A stretch of 64,000 nt of DNA from Cytobacillus sp. S13-E01 (GCF_029193815.1 NZ_JARFVC010000013.1:20028-84027), one strand, 5' to 3'. Shown: positions 34,969 to 44,230, counted from the first letter of the stretch. Notes: generated by a model not told the origin, from the letters alone. Numbers and translations: made by a program.

Positions 34969-36835
34969 TAATGTTTTGCGCAACAAACGACTGTATATTG
35001 CCTACTTTCTTAGTAGCATGTTCACAGTGATGGTATTCTTCACTTTTGCCATTTTTGCATTCCATCCAGCATTTTCAGATGGTTCTGTTAATCAGAACGC
35101 ACTATTTGGGATGGCAGTTGCTGGCGGTATTATTTATGTGTTTTCTTTCTTTTTTGTCCTATACTCGATGAGTTCTTTTTTACAGTCGAGAAAGAAAGAG
35201 TTTGGCTTACTTATCATGCTTGGTGCCACCAATAAGCAAATTCGCCTAATGGTTTTTTTGGAAAATATCTTAATTGGCTTTTTTGCTACAGTCGGTGGAA
35301 TTCTGATTGGTTTGGTATTTGCAAAAGCCATTCTCTTAGTTGCTGAGAATGTTTTAATTATTAGTGAATCACTTAATTTTTATTTTCCTACACTTGCTAT
35401 TGCTGTAACGTTTATTAGCTTTATCTTTCTATTTTTCTGTATATCGGTTTTTGTTTCATTTATTCTTCGTACGCATAAACTGATTGATTTAATTAAAGGG
35501 GATAAACAGTCCAAAGGAGAGCCAAAAGCTTCTATTGTACTATCTATTCTTGCAGCGCTACTACTTATCGTAGGATATGGCACGGCTATCTATGTTAAGG
35601 GTGTTCTTGTTGTTTATGCGATGATTCCGGTTATTATAGTTATCACACTAGGAACCTATCTCTTATTTACCCAATTGAGTGTGTACGTCATTCACAGGTT
35701 GAAACGTAATAAAACTATCTTTTGGCGGAAAACAAATATGCTACTGTTTTCTGACCTATCATTTCGAATGAAGGATAACGCCCGGACATTTTTCATGGTG
35801 GCAATCATATCAACGGTTGCTTTTAGTGCAATTGGATCATTATATGGATTCCAATCCTATTTAACAAAGGGAAAGGAGGTTAATACGTATACCTTTACGT
35901 ATAGTCCGTGGAAGGATGATAGTAAAGAACTGATTGAAAAAGACATTCGTACAATTAACTCAGTCTTACAGGAAGAGAAAATAGATGCAAAGATGGAAGC
36001 ATTGGAGTTAACTTATTTTGAGACACATGAGAACTTTAGTAGTGTGTTGATTGTGAGAGCTACTGACTACAACCGCTTTGCGGCATTACTAGATGAAAAG
36101 GAACTACATCCAAACGAAAATGAGGCAATTGTAGTCGAACAAAGTGATGCAATACTAACTCAGGAGTCAAAAGGAAGTGAGATTTTGATTGATTCTACTA
36201 TCAAACTAGATAGTGGACAAGAAATTCAACCTAGTAGGGCAATTGTGTCTAATGTGCTATCAGTTTATTATGGTTATTATGTTGTGAATGACAAGATTTA
36301 TGAGCAGCTTGGATTACCGGTAAGCACTGATATGAGTGCCGTATGGAAAGCTAAAGAAGGACAAACGGAACAGGTAATTGAAGTCGGAAGAAAGTTAAAT
36401 GAACAATTGGAGCATAAAGCGTACTCTGTTGATTATACACTTTATGAAATAAATAAGGCGTTTGGAATAATCTTATTTATCGGCTTGTTTATTGGAATTG
36501 TGTTCTTCGTTTCCGCAGGAAGCTTTCTTTATTTCCGATTATTTGCTGATTTGGACGAAGAAAAGCGCAAGTTCCGTTCTATTGCAAAAATTGGATTAAC
36601 ACAATCTGAGTTGAAGAAAGTAGTTAACCGCCAAATAGCGATTCTATTTTTCTCACCAATTGTAGTTGCATTAATTCATGGTTCGGTTGCGCTTACCGCT
36701 TTATCTCATATGTTTGACTATAACTTAACAGTAGAATCTTCCCTCGTCTTAGGAAGTTTTGCTTTCATTCAACTTATTTATTTCTTGATTGTCCGTTTTT
36801 TCTATGTGAAACAGGTAAAAAGAAAAATATTTTAA
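34943..36835 (+). CDS. BceB-type ABC transporter permease
   Basis: A 630-residue FtsX-like permease with about ten helices and a large extracytoplasmic loop of about 200 residues between helices 7 and 8, the peptide-sensing domain of BceB proteins. The start MTFRQFAFNNVLRNKR is the family-typical N-terminus and places translation at ATG 34943, with GGGAGGCG upstream; ATG 34937 is also in frame. It forms with the overlapping ATPase a bacitracin/lantibiotic resistance and sensing complex. Terminator at 36944. Confidence 0.9.
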   Translation: MTFRQFAFNNVLRNKRLYIAYFLSSMFTVMVFFTFAIFAFHPAFSDGSVNQNALFGMAVAGGIIYVFSFFFVLYSMSSFLQSRKKEFGLLIMLGATNKQIRLMVFLENILIGFFATVGGILIGLVFAKAILLVAENVLIISESLNFYFPTLAIAVTFISFIFLFFCISVFVSFILRTHKLIDLIKGDKQSKGEPKASIVLSILAALLLIVGYGTAIYVKGVLVVYAMIPVIIVITLGTYLLFTQLSVYVIHRLKRNKTIFWRKTNMLLFSDLSFRMKDNARTFFMVAIISTVAFSAIGSLYGFQSYLTKGKEVNTYTFTYSPWKDDSKELIEKDIRTINSVLQEEKIDAKMEALELTYFETHENFSSVLIVRATDYNRFAALLDEKELHPNENEAIVVEQSDAILTQESKGSEILIDSTIKLDSGQEIQPSRAIVSNVLSVYYGYYVVNDKIYEQLGLPVSTDMSAVWKAKEGQTEQVIEVGRKLNEQLEHKAYSVDYTLYEINKAFGIILFIGLFIGIVFFVSAGSFLYFRLFADLDEEKRKFRSIAKIGLTQSELKKVVNRQIAILFFSPIVVALIHGSVALTALSHMFDYNLTVESSLVLGSFAFIQLIYFLIVRFFYVKQVKRKIF

Positions 36836-36943
36836 GCCGGGCATTCATCGATTAAATTTTTCTGAAAGAAGATTTTCTCTTTAGTTTTATTAAGGGCGGA
36901 GCAGTACGAATTTTTATACTTTCTGGTCTATGAAAAAACCTTG

Positions 36944-36990
36944 TAGCAGTCCAATTGGCATATAATTATTAGGACTGCTAATTTTTTTTG
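36944..36990 (+). terminator. Terminator of the Bce-type operon
   Basis: TAGCAGTCC (36944-36952) pairs with GGACTGCTA (36972-36980), followed by ATTTTTTTT. Confidence 0.88.
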
Positions 36991-37082
36991 AAATAAAGAA
37001 GACTATAAACGAATAACTAGCAAAAGCACTTCGTGTAAAATGGATATTCATGTTAAAACAAAAACAGGAAAGGAAAGTTCTC

Positions 37083-37676
37083 ATGAAAAAACGGTTAAAT
37101 AGAATTAAATACATACTCGGTGGGGTTATTGTAGTTTTTTTGTTAGTAGTTATAGCATTTAAAACAAACGCAATCCTTAACAATAAAGCGCAAGACGAAG
37201 CTATAAGACAAACACAACATTATTTAGCTGAAAACTATCAAGCTATGAATTATGATATACAAAACATTTCGTCTTCTACTGACTTAAAACATTATGGTTA
37301 TTTTGAACATGCTGTAACAGTTAAAAACATTGATACAAAGAAAACCTTTACAGTATTTTATGATAAAAAAATGAATCGAATGGAAGATTCAATCATCATA
37401 GAAAAACAAGAGGAACTTTTGAATCGCGAAATAAATCCCAAAATTGAGAAATACATAGATGAATATTTTGGTGAAACAAGATATATATCTGTTAGTTACG
37501 ATATAGGGATAGGTAAACCAATGATTGTTGTAAAATTTAATCAAAACCATAAGGACATAACACAAACTGATTTTGATACATTTATTACGTATTTAAAAGA
37601 AACAATTGGTCTCGATCATGCAAATGTAATTGTTGATTATTGGACAAGAGAATTGTCCTTTAATAAAGAATTTTAA
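37083..37676 (+). CDS. Membrane-anchored protein of unknown function
   Basis: A 197-residue protein with one N-terminal membrane helix after a basic KKRLNRIK segment, and a polar, mostly alpha/beta domain outside the membrane that includes NIDTKKTFTVFYDKKMNRM. ATG 37083 follows AGGAAAGG; the ATG at 37050 is possible but has a weaker site. I do not recognise the family. It is a single-gene unit with a terminator immediately downstream. Confidence 0.65.
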   Translation: MKKRLNRIKYILGGVIVVFLLVVIAFKTNAILNNKAQDEAIRQTQHYLAENYQAMNYDIQNISSSTDLKHYGYFEHAVTVKNIDTKKTFTVFYDKKMNRMEDSIIIEKQEELLNREINPKIEKYIDEYFGETRYISVSYDIGIGKPMIVVKFNQNHKDITQTDFDTFITYLKETIGLDHANVIVDYWTRELSFNKEF

Positions 37677-37744
37677 AAAATAAGTTCTGATTTAATCTTT
37701 TTTATCAAACGGATTCATTAGCTAAATAGACATTAAATAACAAC

Positions 37745-37779
37745 GCTCTGAGTCACTTTCCAAACTCGGAGCTTTTTCT
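37745..37779 (+). terminator. Terminator after the anchored protein gene
   Basis: GCTCTGAGT (37745-37753) and ACTCGGAGC (37764-37772), one mismatch, then TTTTTCT. Confidence 0.75.
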
Positions 37780-37905
37780 ATGCTGATTATGATGTTTTTC
37801 ACTTTGGTGGTAATGCTAATGGCTTATTTGACTTCAAAATTAAACCGGTTAGTTTAAACATTAAAGGGTTCCGTTTTGAGGTGCATAACGGTAAATTGAC
37901 ATCGG

Positions 37906-37941
37906 AAATGGCATACGAATCGACGTATGCCATTTTCCTTT
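37906..37941 (+). terminator. Strong hairpin inside the inverted-repeat element
   Basis: AAATGGCATACG (37906-37917) pairs perfectly with CGTATGCCATTT (37924-37935), then TCCTTTT. It has terminator form, although the upstream gene already has its own terminator. Confidence 0.75.
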
Positions 37942-38113
37942 TATAAAGGGATTTAAAATACCTCTTATAGTAAAATTAAACTACTAATGACAAAATAAAT
38001 TCAAAGGACAAAGCTTATTGGACACTCAAAATTAAGTATCAATTGGGATGTCAATTCTTACGACATTTCATAATACATAAGAAGTTCTCCTAAATTTAGT
38101 AACCAGTAATAGT

Positions 38114-38306
38114 TAAATAAGAGGAGGTTTTCCGGTTAAACTGCGTAGTAAGGCTTGGTTCGGAGTATATAAGCGGAGGTTTTCCGCTTAAACAATACAA
38201 ACGGATCCATTTTGACGTTTTTTGTGTAAATAGTCGGAATTCTTCCGTCTATTTAATCTATTTTAAGTGCTATTTCGTAATTAAGAGAAATTTCTCCCCT
38301 TATTTA
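38114..38306. repeat. Array of four spaced hairpin units
   Basis: Four related dyads recur every 50-60 bases. They lie at about 38116-38139 (AGAGGAGGTTTTCCGGTT), 38170-38190 (TAAGCGGAGGTTTTCCGCTTA), 38229-38253 (ATAGTCGGAATTCTTCCGTCTAT) and 38280-38306 (AAGAGAAATTTCTCCCCTT). Each has a YGGA/TCCR-type stem around an AT-rich loop. They are not CRISPR-like: the units are not identical and have no uniform spacers. Confidence 0.6.
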
Positions 38307-38729
38307 TAAACATGCTGATTCCCTCACTCGTGGTCCCTGAGGGTTCGCTCTTTATTTTATTTATGGGTTTCAAAGAGGTGTCAAATCTGTTGTCTGTTGT
38401 CAGATTGCACGCATTTTTATTGTCATTTGTAGGATTTCCACCTCAAAACGGAACCCTTTATTTAAACATTATAGTTGTTTTATTTTTGGAAACTTTAATA
38501 GAGTTGATATGAACATTAGTGAAAACTTAAAGTAAATTGTGCAGAGGAATTTGGCGGCTCTAGGTTGAATATGATATATAGTGCTTTATTTTCTGTAAAT
38601 TTCCATATTGCACTATCTAGTTAAATACCTTTCGCTAGTTTAATAGTTTAACGGTGATATAGCCACGAGTGCTATCTATATTAATTAAAGGTAATAAATT
38701 AAAATGAGAAGCGTCGAAAGGAAGATAGC

Positions 38730-38938
38730 ATGAGCAAAATATATCTACCATCAAAAAGTCCAGAGGATTGGAACAATCACTTGCAGATTCGAAAAAACAG
38801 TGGAAGAGTGGTTACCCTGCAAAATCGCTTGCTTATTGTTGGCAAGAAGCAAAAAACGATTTTCCATTGTGTATTAAAAATGTTTTTAAGGATTTCAATA
38901 TTCCTATTTTCCAAGAGGTTGAAACAATAAAAATGTAG
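38730..38938 (+). pseudogene. Frameshifted small conserved protein of unknown function
   Basis: ATG 38730, after AAAGGAAG, starts MSKIYLPSKSPEDWNNHL. A one-base frameshift near 38785 is needed to continue as DSKKQWKSGYPAKSLAYCWQ and then FPLCIKNVFKDFNIPIFQEV. The original seems to be a small conserved hypothetical protein (possibly DUF6946-like). The C-terminus is cut at 38938, where a fragment of another gene begins. Confidence 0.65.
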
Positions 38939-39045
38939 AATGCTGTGATTGATAAAAAGCCAGAAGCCATCGTAGTAAATGAATCAGAAGAGGCTGTGGT
39001 CGCAGCTGTAAGCTTCGAGAAGAAATGAATTATCTTTCTCAGTTT
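38939..39045 (+). pseudogene. Fossil fragment of the FAD oxidoreductase gene
   Basis: The DNA matches 29077-29183 closely (AATGCTGTxATTGATAAAAA and following bases). It encodes NAVIDKKPEAIVVNESEE, then after a deletion a remnant of ELSISVRG. It corresponds to about codons 28-63 of the gene at 28996-30363 with point changes and indels. It was therefore copied from that gene or from a close homologue and has decayed. Confidence 0.85.
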
Positions 39046-39214
39046 GCTGTTTTCGTAAAGTACTGGGAATAATTGATTTCCGTTCTCATCAACCTTGAAT
39101 GTTTTTAAGTATCGTAAGAACCGACCCAAGATCTTCAGTAAATCTTTTAACATGTATTGATGTGATGTATGATAGAAATAGTTGGTTAAAGTAAGAATAG
39201 GGTAGGTGAGAGAT

Positions 39215-39448
39215 TTGAAAGTCTTGACATTAGATTTGATTGATAAATCTATTTTATGTAATCGAGCAAAGGCAAATGAAACAATTAAACTAACATCTAC
39301 TAACACCCGAAGAAAGAAATCTCGCACTAGGTCAAAAGGAGAAGTTATAGCACTAAATGAAATTTCAATCTCCAGATGGAAAAAGGCAGTAGAGTCAGGG
39401 AAGATAGTGTCATTAGGAGAGAGGGTATTCTACTATGATTACAATTAA
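39215..39448 (+). CDS. Small basic protein, partner of a DUF6036-type nucleotidyltransferase
   Basis: A 77-residue protein: TTG 39215 fits the GGTGAGAG ribosome site better than GTG 39206. The middle is Arg/Lys-rich (TRRKKSRTRSK) and the end reads ALNEISISRWKKAVESGKI and VFYYDYN. The same C-terminal block occurs in the protein at 40096-40332. The stop overlaps the ATG of the nucleotidyltransferase pseudogene by 14 bases. This arrangement looks like a two-gene toxin-antitoxin-like unit whose catalytic gene has died. Function unknown. Confidence 0.65.
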   Translation: MKVLTLDLIDKSILCNRAKANETIKLTSTNTRRKKSRTRSKGEVIALNEISISRWKKAVESGKIVSLGERVFYYDYN

Positions 39449-39997
39449 TGACTTAGCAAAAGAACTCGAAAAGATTAAAAGTAAACCGAAATTTCAAAAA
39501 ATGATAGAGTTTTCATCCTTGCTCACTGAATATTTTGAAGAATAGGGAATCAAACCAATTATTGTTGGTGGTTTATCAGTTGAAATATATACACGGAATG
39601 ATTACACAACTCATGATATAGATTTTGTAAGTGATGGTTGTTCAATAAGGTTCTAACACAATTAGGTTTTACAAAAGTATCTAGGCAGTGGTACCATACA
39701 GACTTAGAAATCGCAGTGAAGGTACCTGACAGCTTCTTAGAAGGTAGTTATGAAAAAGTCATATAATTAAAACTACCGAATGAACGTAAGGTTTTTGTAA
39801 TTGGTATTGAGGATATTATTATTCATAGGTTAGAAGGGATTGCTCATAAGCGTTACCCGAAGGATGATGAGGATTACGAGTGGGCTATGCGAATGTTTTT
39901 AATTCATCAGGATGATAATATTGATATGAATTACCTTATAGAACAATCTAAACGAACTAAGACTTTTAACTTTATAAAAGAATGGTTAAACGAGTAG
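39435..39997 (+). pseudogene. DUF6036-like nucleotidyltransferase, multiply disrupted
   Basis: ATG 39435 starts MITINDLAKELEKIKSKPKF. An in-frame TAG at 39543-39545 precedes [16 protein letters not shown] and [10 protein letters not shown] (the nucleotidyltransferase core). A frameshift follows near 39640, and a TAA interrupts after YEKVI before LKLPNERKVFVIGIEDII. The remainder reads through to TAG 39995-39997. Intact relatives are about 180-190 residues. At least three lesions show it is dead. Confidence 0.82.
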
Positions 39998-40021
39998 AAT
40001 TCAAATGATGCTCGTTTTTTT
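39988..40021 (+). terminator. Terminator after the nucleotidyltransferase relic
   Basis: AAACGAG (39988-39994) with CTCGTTT (40011-40017), then a T run; the left arm overlaps the last codons. Confidence 0.75.
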
Positions 40022-40095
40022 GTTCTTATCGTAACGAACATTTCATAAAATCTACCATACTTGTCAAAACTGTTGATAGGTTGGGAGAGGTGAAC

Positions 40096-40332
40096 GTGAA
40101 AAAGATGAAGTTAGACGAATTAAGCAATTCAATTGACAGCAAGCGAAAGAGTGTAAACGAAAAAATAATAAATATAAATAATAGAAGTTCTGAGCGTAAA
40201 AAACGAAGTAGAAAAAGAAGTCATGGTGAACGAGAGGCACTTGATCAAATCTCAATTAGTAGATGGAAAAAGGCAATTGAAAAGGGGACTGTTAGAAAAA
40301 TTAGTGATAGGATCTGGTACTATGACTACTGA
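40096..40332 (+). CDS. Second small basic protein, paralogue of 39215-39448
   Basis: A protein of about 78 residues (GTG 40096, or ATG 40105; GGGAGAGGTG lies upstream). It has an N-terminal helical segment, a very basic linker RSSERKKRSRKRS and the shared C-terminus ALDQISISRWKKAIEKGTV with a terminal WYYDY. As in the first copy, an ATG (40320) overlaps its end, but the nucleotidyltransferase that should follow is missing after the first few codons. So this is an orphan half of the same two-gene system. Confidence 0.65.
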   Translation: MKKMKLDELSNSIDSKRKSVNEKIININNRSSERKKRSRKRSHGEREALDQISISRWKKAIEKGTVRKISDRIWYYDY

Positions 40333-40374
40333 AGAAACATGGGGACTCATGTTACATTTTAATGATATTAAAAT

Positions 40375-40419
40375 AAAAAAAGTTGGAACATGAGTACCGT
40401 CACATGTTCCAACTTTTTT
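40375..40419 (+). terminator. Long hairpin terminator
   Basis: AAAAAAGTTGGAACATG (about 40376-40392) pairs with CATGTTCCAACTTTTTT (40403-40419). It sits where the second nucleotidyltransferase gene should be. Confidence 0.85.
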
Positions 40420-40503
40420 CCAACCTAACAAACCCTAAATTTTGGGCTATTTCTGTTATACTTTGACTATACAACTACTTATCCTAAAATAACAGGTGAT
40501 GAA

Positions 40504-42612
40504 ATGCTACCCGAAATTAAGTTCTCTGTACGCACATTGGTCGAATATGTATATCGTAGTGGAAGTATCGATAATAAATTTCGTACAACCACAACTCTTA
40601 CGGAAGGAACAAAAGCACATAAAGCTATTCAAAGTACGTATAATGAAACAGATCAAAAGGAAGTGTTTCTTAAAACGGAAATTGAATATGAAAAGTTGCT
40701 TTTCATAATTGAAGGTCGATGCGACGGAGTAATTTTTCGTAATGATGAAATACTTATTGACGAAATTAAATCTACCACAAAGGATTTAAGTCTAATAGAT
40801 GAGGATACCTTTCCAGTTCACTGGGCACAGGCTTTGGTTTATGCTTTTATATACGCTAAAGATAATGACCAAAAAGAAATGAGTGTGCAATTAACCTACA
40901 TCCATGTGGTTACAGAAGAGCAAAAGAAATTTGTAAAACGCTATAAATTTAAAGAACTTGAACAGCTTGTAACTGATCTGGTTAAGCAATACTCACCTTA
41001 TGCCTCTCTCATGAACACGCACCGGATACGAAGAAATCAAAGTATAAATGAATTGCCATTTCCTTTTTCAACTTATCGGGAGGGCCAACGGATTCTGGCT
41101 GGAGCTATTTATAAAACGATTGCAGAGGAAAAAAATATTTTCGCTAATGCACCTACTGGTATTGGCAAAACCATTTCTACGATTTTTCCTACAGTTAAAA
41201 CGATTGGCGAAGGAAAACTCGACCGATTATTCTATTTAACAGCAAAAACAATTACAAGACAAACCGCTGAAGAAGCATTTTCACATATGAAAACGAAGGG
41301 TCTTTGTATGAGTGCAGTAACCATTACTGCAAAGGATAAAGTATGTTTTAAAGAAGAAACCATTTGTGAAAAGGAACATTGCGAGTTTGCAAATGGGTAT
41401 TATGACCGGATAAATGAAGCTTTTTTAGATATATTCTCTCATGAAACGTTTATTAACAGAGCTACAATCGAGGAATATGCGAGAAAGCATACGCTTTGTC
41501 CATTTGAATTTTCTTTAGATTTAGCCTTTGTAGCAGATGCGATTATATGTGACTACAATTATATTTTTGACCCTAAAGTATCACTAAAGCGATTTTACGA
41601 TGAACATAAGAGAGAAACGGCTTTACTCATTGATGAAGCTCATAATCTAGTTGATCGTGCTCGAGAGATGTTTTCAGCCGAATTACAAAAATCTAGCTTT
41701 CTTACATTAAAACGTGACTATAAAGGGACGAATTTGTTCGATGCTGCCAATAAACTAAATAAATATTTTATTGAAGTAAAGAAAAAGTGTGCCGAGACAG
41801 GGTCTCTAGTGTTAAAGGATACACAAGAGGATCTGATTGAAATGCTTGAAATTCACGCATATCGCTGAGGTAGAGTTATTGCAACCAACAAGCTCACAAG
41901 ATAAGCAAGTGCTATTGGATACCTATTTTGCAGCAACAGGATTTGTTAAAATATCAAAGCTTTTCGATGAACGGTTCGTATTTTATGTGGAAGTTGAAAA
42001 GAATGAGGTCCAAATTAAATTATTTTGTTTGGATCCTTCACAACTTTTACAGCAGATTAGTAAAAAGTTTCGAACAACTGTCTATTTTTCCACACACTAT
42101 TACCAGTTCAATACTTTATGGACATGCTTGGTGGTACGTCAGAGGATTATACCATTTCAATCCCTTCACCATTTGCAAAAGAACAAACAGACGTATTGAT
42201 TCAACCTTTATCCACTCGCTATCATGACAGGGATAATACAAAAAAGCGGATTATTAACATGCTTGCAAATCTTGTGAAAGAACGACAAGGAAACTACCTT
42301 ATTTTCTTTCCATCGTATCATTATTTGAAAAATGTCTATGAAGACTTTACAACAAACTTTCCTGAAATTCGCACCATCATTCAACATAGCACTATGGCAG
42401 AGGATGAACGCGAGAAATTTATAGATGAGTTTAATGAAGAAAGTAAAAGTACACTCTTTGGCTTCGCTGTATTAGGTGGTATTTTCTCTGAAGGTGTGGA
42501 CCTAAAAGGAAACAGATTAAATGGTGCTATCGTTGTTGGAGTAGGCTTACCCCAGCTTTGCCTAGAACGAAATATTATGAAAGACTATTTTCAAAATATA
42601 TTAAATCAGTAA
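40504..42612 (+). pseudogene. DinG/Rad3-like helicase with Cas4-like nuclease domain, frameshifted and truncated
   Basis: The first frame (454 residues, start ATG 40504) has a PD-(D/E)xK nuclease-like domain (IIEGRCDGVIF and LIDEIKST, about residues 60-90), then Walker A APTGIGKT, four cysteines of an Fe-S cluster region (CFKEETICEKEHCEFANG) and DEAH (LLIDEAHN). A frameshift near 41860 moves reading to a second frame, and another near 42090 to a third (TLLPVQYFMDMLGG). The third frame continues with IFSEGVDLKGNRL and ends at 42612, before motif VI (normally GRxIR). The C-terminal 80-100 residues are missing. The helicase cannot be functional. Confidence 0.85.
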
Positions 42613-42680
42613 TTGATGATATTAAGTTATTTCCTGATACAGTCGAAGATAATTAACTATAAAATGGTATTATCTTTTTT

Positions 42681-42712
42681 ACGAGTAGGATCAAATGCCC
42701 TACTCGTTTTTT
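42681..42712 (+). terminator. Hairpin terminator
   Basis: ACGAGTAGG (42681-42689) pairs with CCTACTCGT (42699-42707), then TTTTT. Confidence 0.8.
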
Positions 42713-42803
42713 ATAGAAAGAAATTGGTAACGAGCGAATATAATAATCGGCTATTAAAGTCGAAAAGATTGCTATATACTATGAAAGAGGAGGTGATATA
42801 AGG

Positions 42804-43181
42804 ATGAATAATGAAAAAATTGAAGAAATGCTTTCGCAATTAATTAAAATGGTAGGAACAATGCATTCCGAACAACAAGAGATGAAGCAGGAATTCGTAG
42901 GGATACAGCGAGAAATCAAAGGCATTAGCCAAGAGCAACTAGGGTTGAAACAAGAATTTCAAGACATGAAATATGAATTCCAAGACATGAAATATGAATT
43001 CCAAGACATGAAACAAGACATCGTAGAATTGAAAGATAAAGTAGTTGAAATTGAAACAAAAAGTGATATTCGCCATAAAGAAATCATAGGCAGGTTTAAG
43101 TCACTCGAAAGAGATCAGGACTTCATATGGGAAAAAGCAGTAAGAAATGAGCGGGAAATTGCATCACTAAAAACCAAATAA
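42804..43181 (+). CDS. Small coiled-coil protein with heptad expansion
   Basis: A 125-residue, highly charged protein predicted to be one coiled coil (MNNEKIEEMLSQLIKMVG, then Gln/Glu/Lys-rich heptads, and KDKVVEIETKSDIRHKEI). AGGAGGTG upstream decides ATG 42804. It contains three 7-residue EFQDMKY/Q repeats encoded by perfect or near-perfect 21-bp units. A shorter paralogue lies at 44495-44746, and upstream and downstream flanks are shared too, so the locus is a segmental duplication. It resembles unnamed Bacillus coiled-coil proteins with no known role. Confidence 0.72.
   Translation: MNNEKIEEMLSQLIKMVGTMHSEQQEMKQEFVGIQREIKGISQEQLGLKQEFQDMKYEFQDMKYEFQDMKQDIVELKDKVVEIETKSDIRHKEIIGRFKSLERDQDFIWEKAVRNEREIASLKTK
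42954..43016 (+). repeat. Three tandem 21-bp units inside the coiled-coil gene
   Basis: Three 21-bp units starting GAATTYCAAGACATGAAA lie at 42954-42974, 42975-42995 and 42996-43016. Each adds one heptad to the protein; the paralogue lacks the units. Such repeats expand and contract by slippage. Confidence 0.9.
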
Positions 43182-43600
43182 GTTTTTTGAAAACCTCTAG
43201 AGATAACCACGTAGCTACATTCACTAATTTCCTCATTGGAACAGTCCACAAATTTTTATTATCAAGTACTATAAATAAAAACTAGTAGAATCCTTATCAG
43301 CATTTTTTACAATGGCTGTCATCTGAAAAATTTATAGAAATTAGAAAGACCGTATGTGTAAAAAAAACAGAAACACTCACAAATGTTGAAACATCAACGT
43401 TTGTGAGTGTTTTTTGAAGAAAACTAAAAGGTAAGTTGAGAATAAATTTACACAGATCAAAAATTGATGGCAAAGAAGTTTCTAGCGTTAAGCTAACATG
43501 AGATTTGCTTTATCTATCTGCTTATAGCTGTCTGAATAACTAACTTCTTTCTTTTTGAAAAACGAAGGGAACACAATTCAAGAACGCGTCCCTACGTTTT
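43182..43600. other. Intergenic region with duplicated flank and strong hairpin
   Basis: About 43190-43280 (AACCTCTAGAGATAACC, later AGTCCACAAAT and CAAGTACT) is a copy of the DNA downstream of the paralogue at 44760-44845. Apart from the terminator at 43371, nothing else was recognised. Confidence 0.6.
43371..43416 (+). terminator. Strong hairpin terminator
   Basis: ACACTCACAAATGTTG pairs with CAACGTTTGTGAGTGT with one mismatch around a short loop, followed by TTTTTT. Confidence 0.88.
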
Positions 43601-44230
43601 CTAATGGACCTTTTCTAGGGCTAGTTTTATACCAAAGCCTATTAGTATTGTACCTGTGATTCCTTCAATCATATTTTGTGCTTGAGGTTTTTTCATAAAA
43701 GCACTAATCTGATTAATCAGATATACATAAAGCAAGAACCAAATAGCAGTCAAAAAAGTATATGTGATACCCATGAGGAAAAACGGTAGAAAGGTATTGC
43801 TTCCCACATCTACGAATTGAGGCAAAAAGGTTAAGAAAAAGACAGCAACTTTTGGGTTTAAGATATTCGTTAGAAACCCTTTTTTAAAACATGATGTATT
43901 TTCTATCTGACTTGTTGTGTTCATCTCAACACTTGCAGCTTCTTCCTTTTTCCTTAAGGACCATAATGTTTTAACACCCAGATAAACTAAGTAAACAGCA
44001 CCAACATATTTGAAGACAGAAAATAAAAAAGCTGATTTCACAATGATTGCTGAAAGTCCAAATACAGCAGCAGAAGTATGGATAAGGAGGGCGCAACAAG
44101 TACCAAAAGCTGTTTTGATGCCTCCACTTCTCCCAACAGTAAGAGTATTTTTTGTAGCAATGGCAGTATCGGGACCCGGTAAGATGATCAGAAGAATACT
44201 CATAAGGACAAAAAGATAAAAGTTTTCCAT
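43601..44230 (-). CDS. LysE/RhtB family amino-acid exporter
   Basis: A 209-residue protein with six helices and the LysE signature near the N-terminus (LLIILPGPDTAIATKNTLTVGRSGG) plus the GAVYLVYLGVKTLWSLR segment. RhtB-type members export homoserine, threonine, leucine or related amino acids. The start ATG 44230 has an upstream GGTGG-type site on the minus strand. The gene stands between the two copies of the coiled-coil duplication and is read in the opposite direction, so it was enclosed by that duplication event. Substrate unknown. Confidence 0.88.
   Translation of the reverse strand: MENFYLFVLMSILLIILPGPDTAIATKNTLTVGRSGGIKTAFGTCCALLIHTSAAVFGLSAIIVKSAFLFSVFKYVGAVYLVYLGVKTLWSLRKKEEAASVEMNTTSQIENTSCFKKGFLTNILNPKVAVFFLTFLPQFVDVGSNTFLPFFLMGITYTFLTAIWFLLYVYLINQISAFMKKPQAQNMIEGITGTILIGFGIKLALEKVH

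Larger units (their letters stand above)
37862..38460. repeat. Element bounded by a perfect 22-bp inverted repeat
   Basis: TAAAGGGTTCCGTTTTGAGG plus TG (37862-37883) recurs in exact inverted orientation at 38439-38460. The 600-bp interval holds no gene but carries a terminator and a series of spaced hairpins. It may be a MITE-like or otherwise non-autonomous element; TTTAAAC lies outside both arms. Confidence 0.65.

Noticed and set aside
38114..38306. Possible CRISPR array
   Set aside because: The repeated units are imperfect hairpins that differ from each other, and the intervals are neither unique spacers of fixed length nor adjacent to cas genes.
38312..38512. 66-codon plus-strand hydrophobic frame
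   Set aside because: It spans the end of the inverted-repeat element, lacks a ribosome site and its codons include the repeat arm.
38833..39327. 164-codon minus-strand frame
   Set aside because: It is mostly antisense to two recognised relics and to the small basic-protein gene. A short protein-like segment (VDENGNQLFPVLYENSK, about 39043-39093) was noted but could not be assigned.
42613..42801. 62-codon frame after the DinG-like relic
   Set aside because: It includes a terminator hairpin and the promoter region of the coiled-coil gene; no ribosome site.
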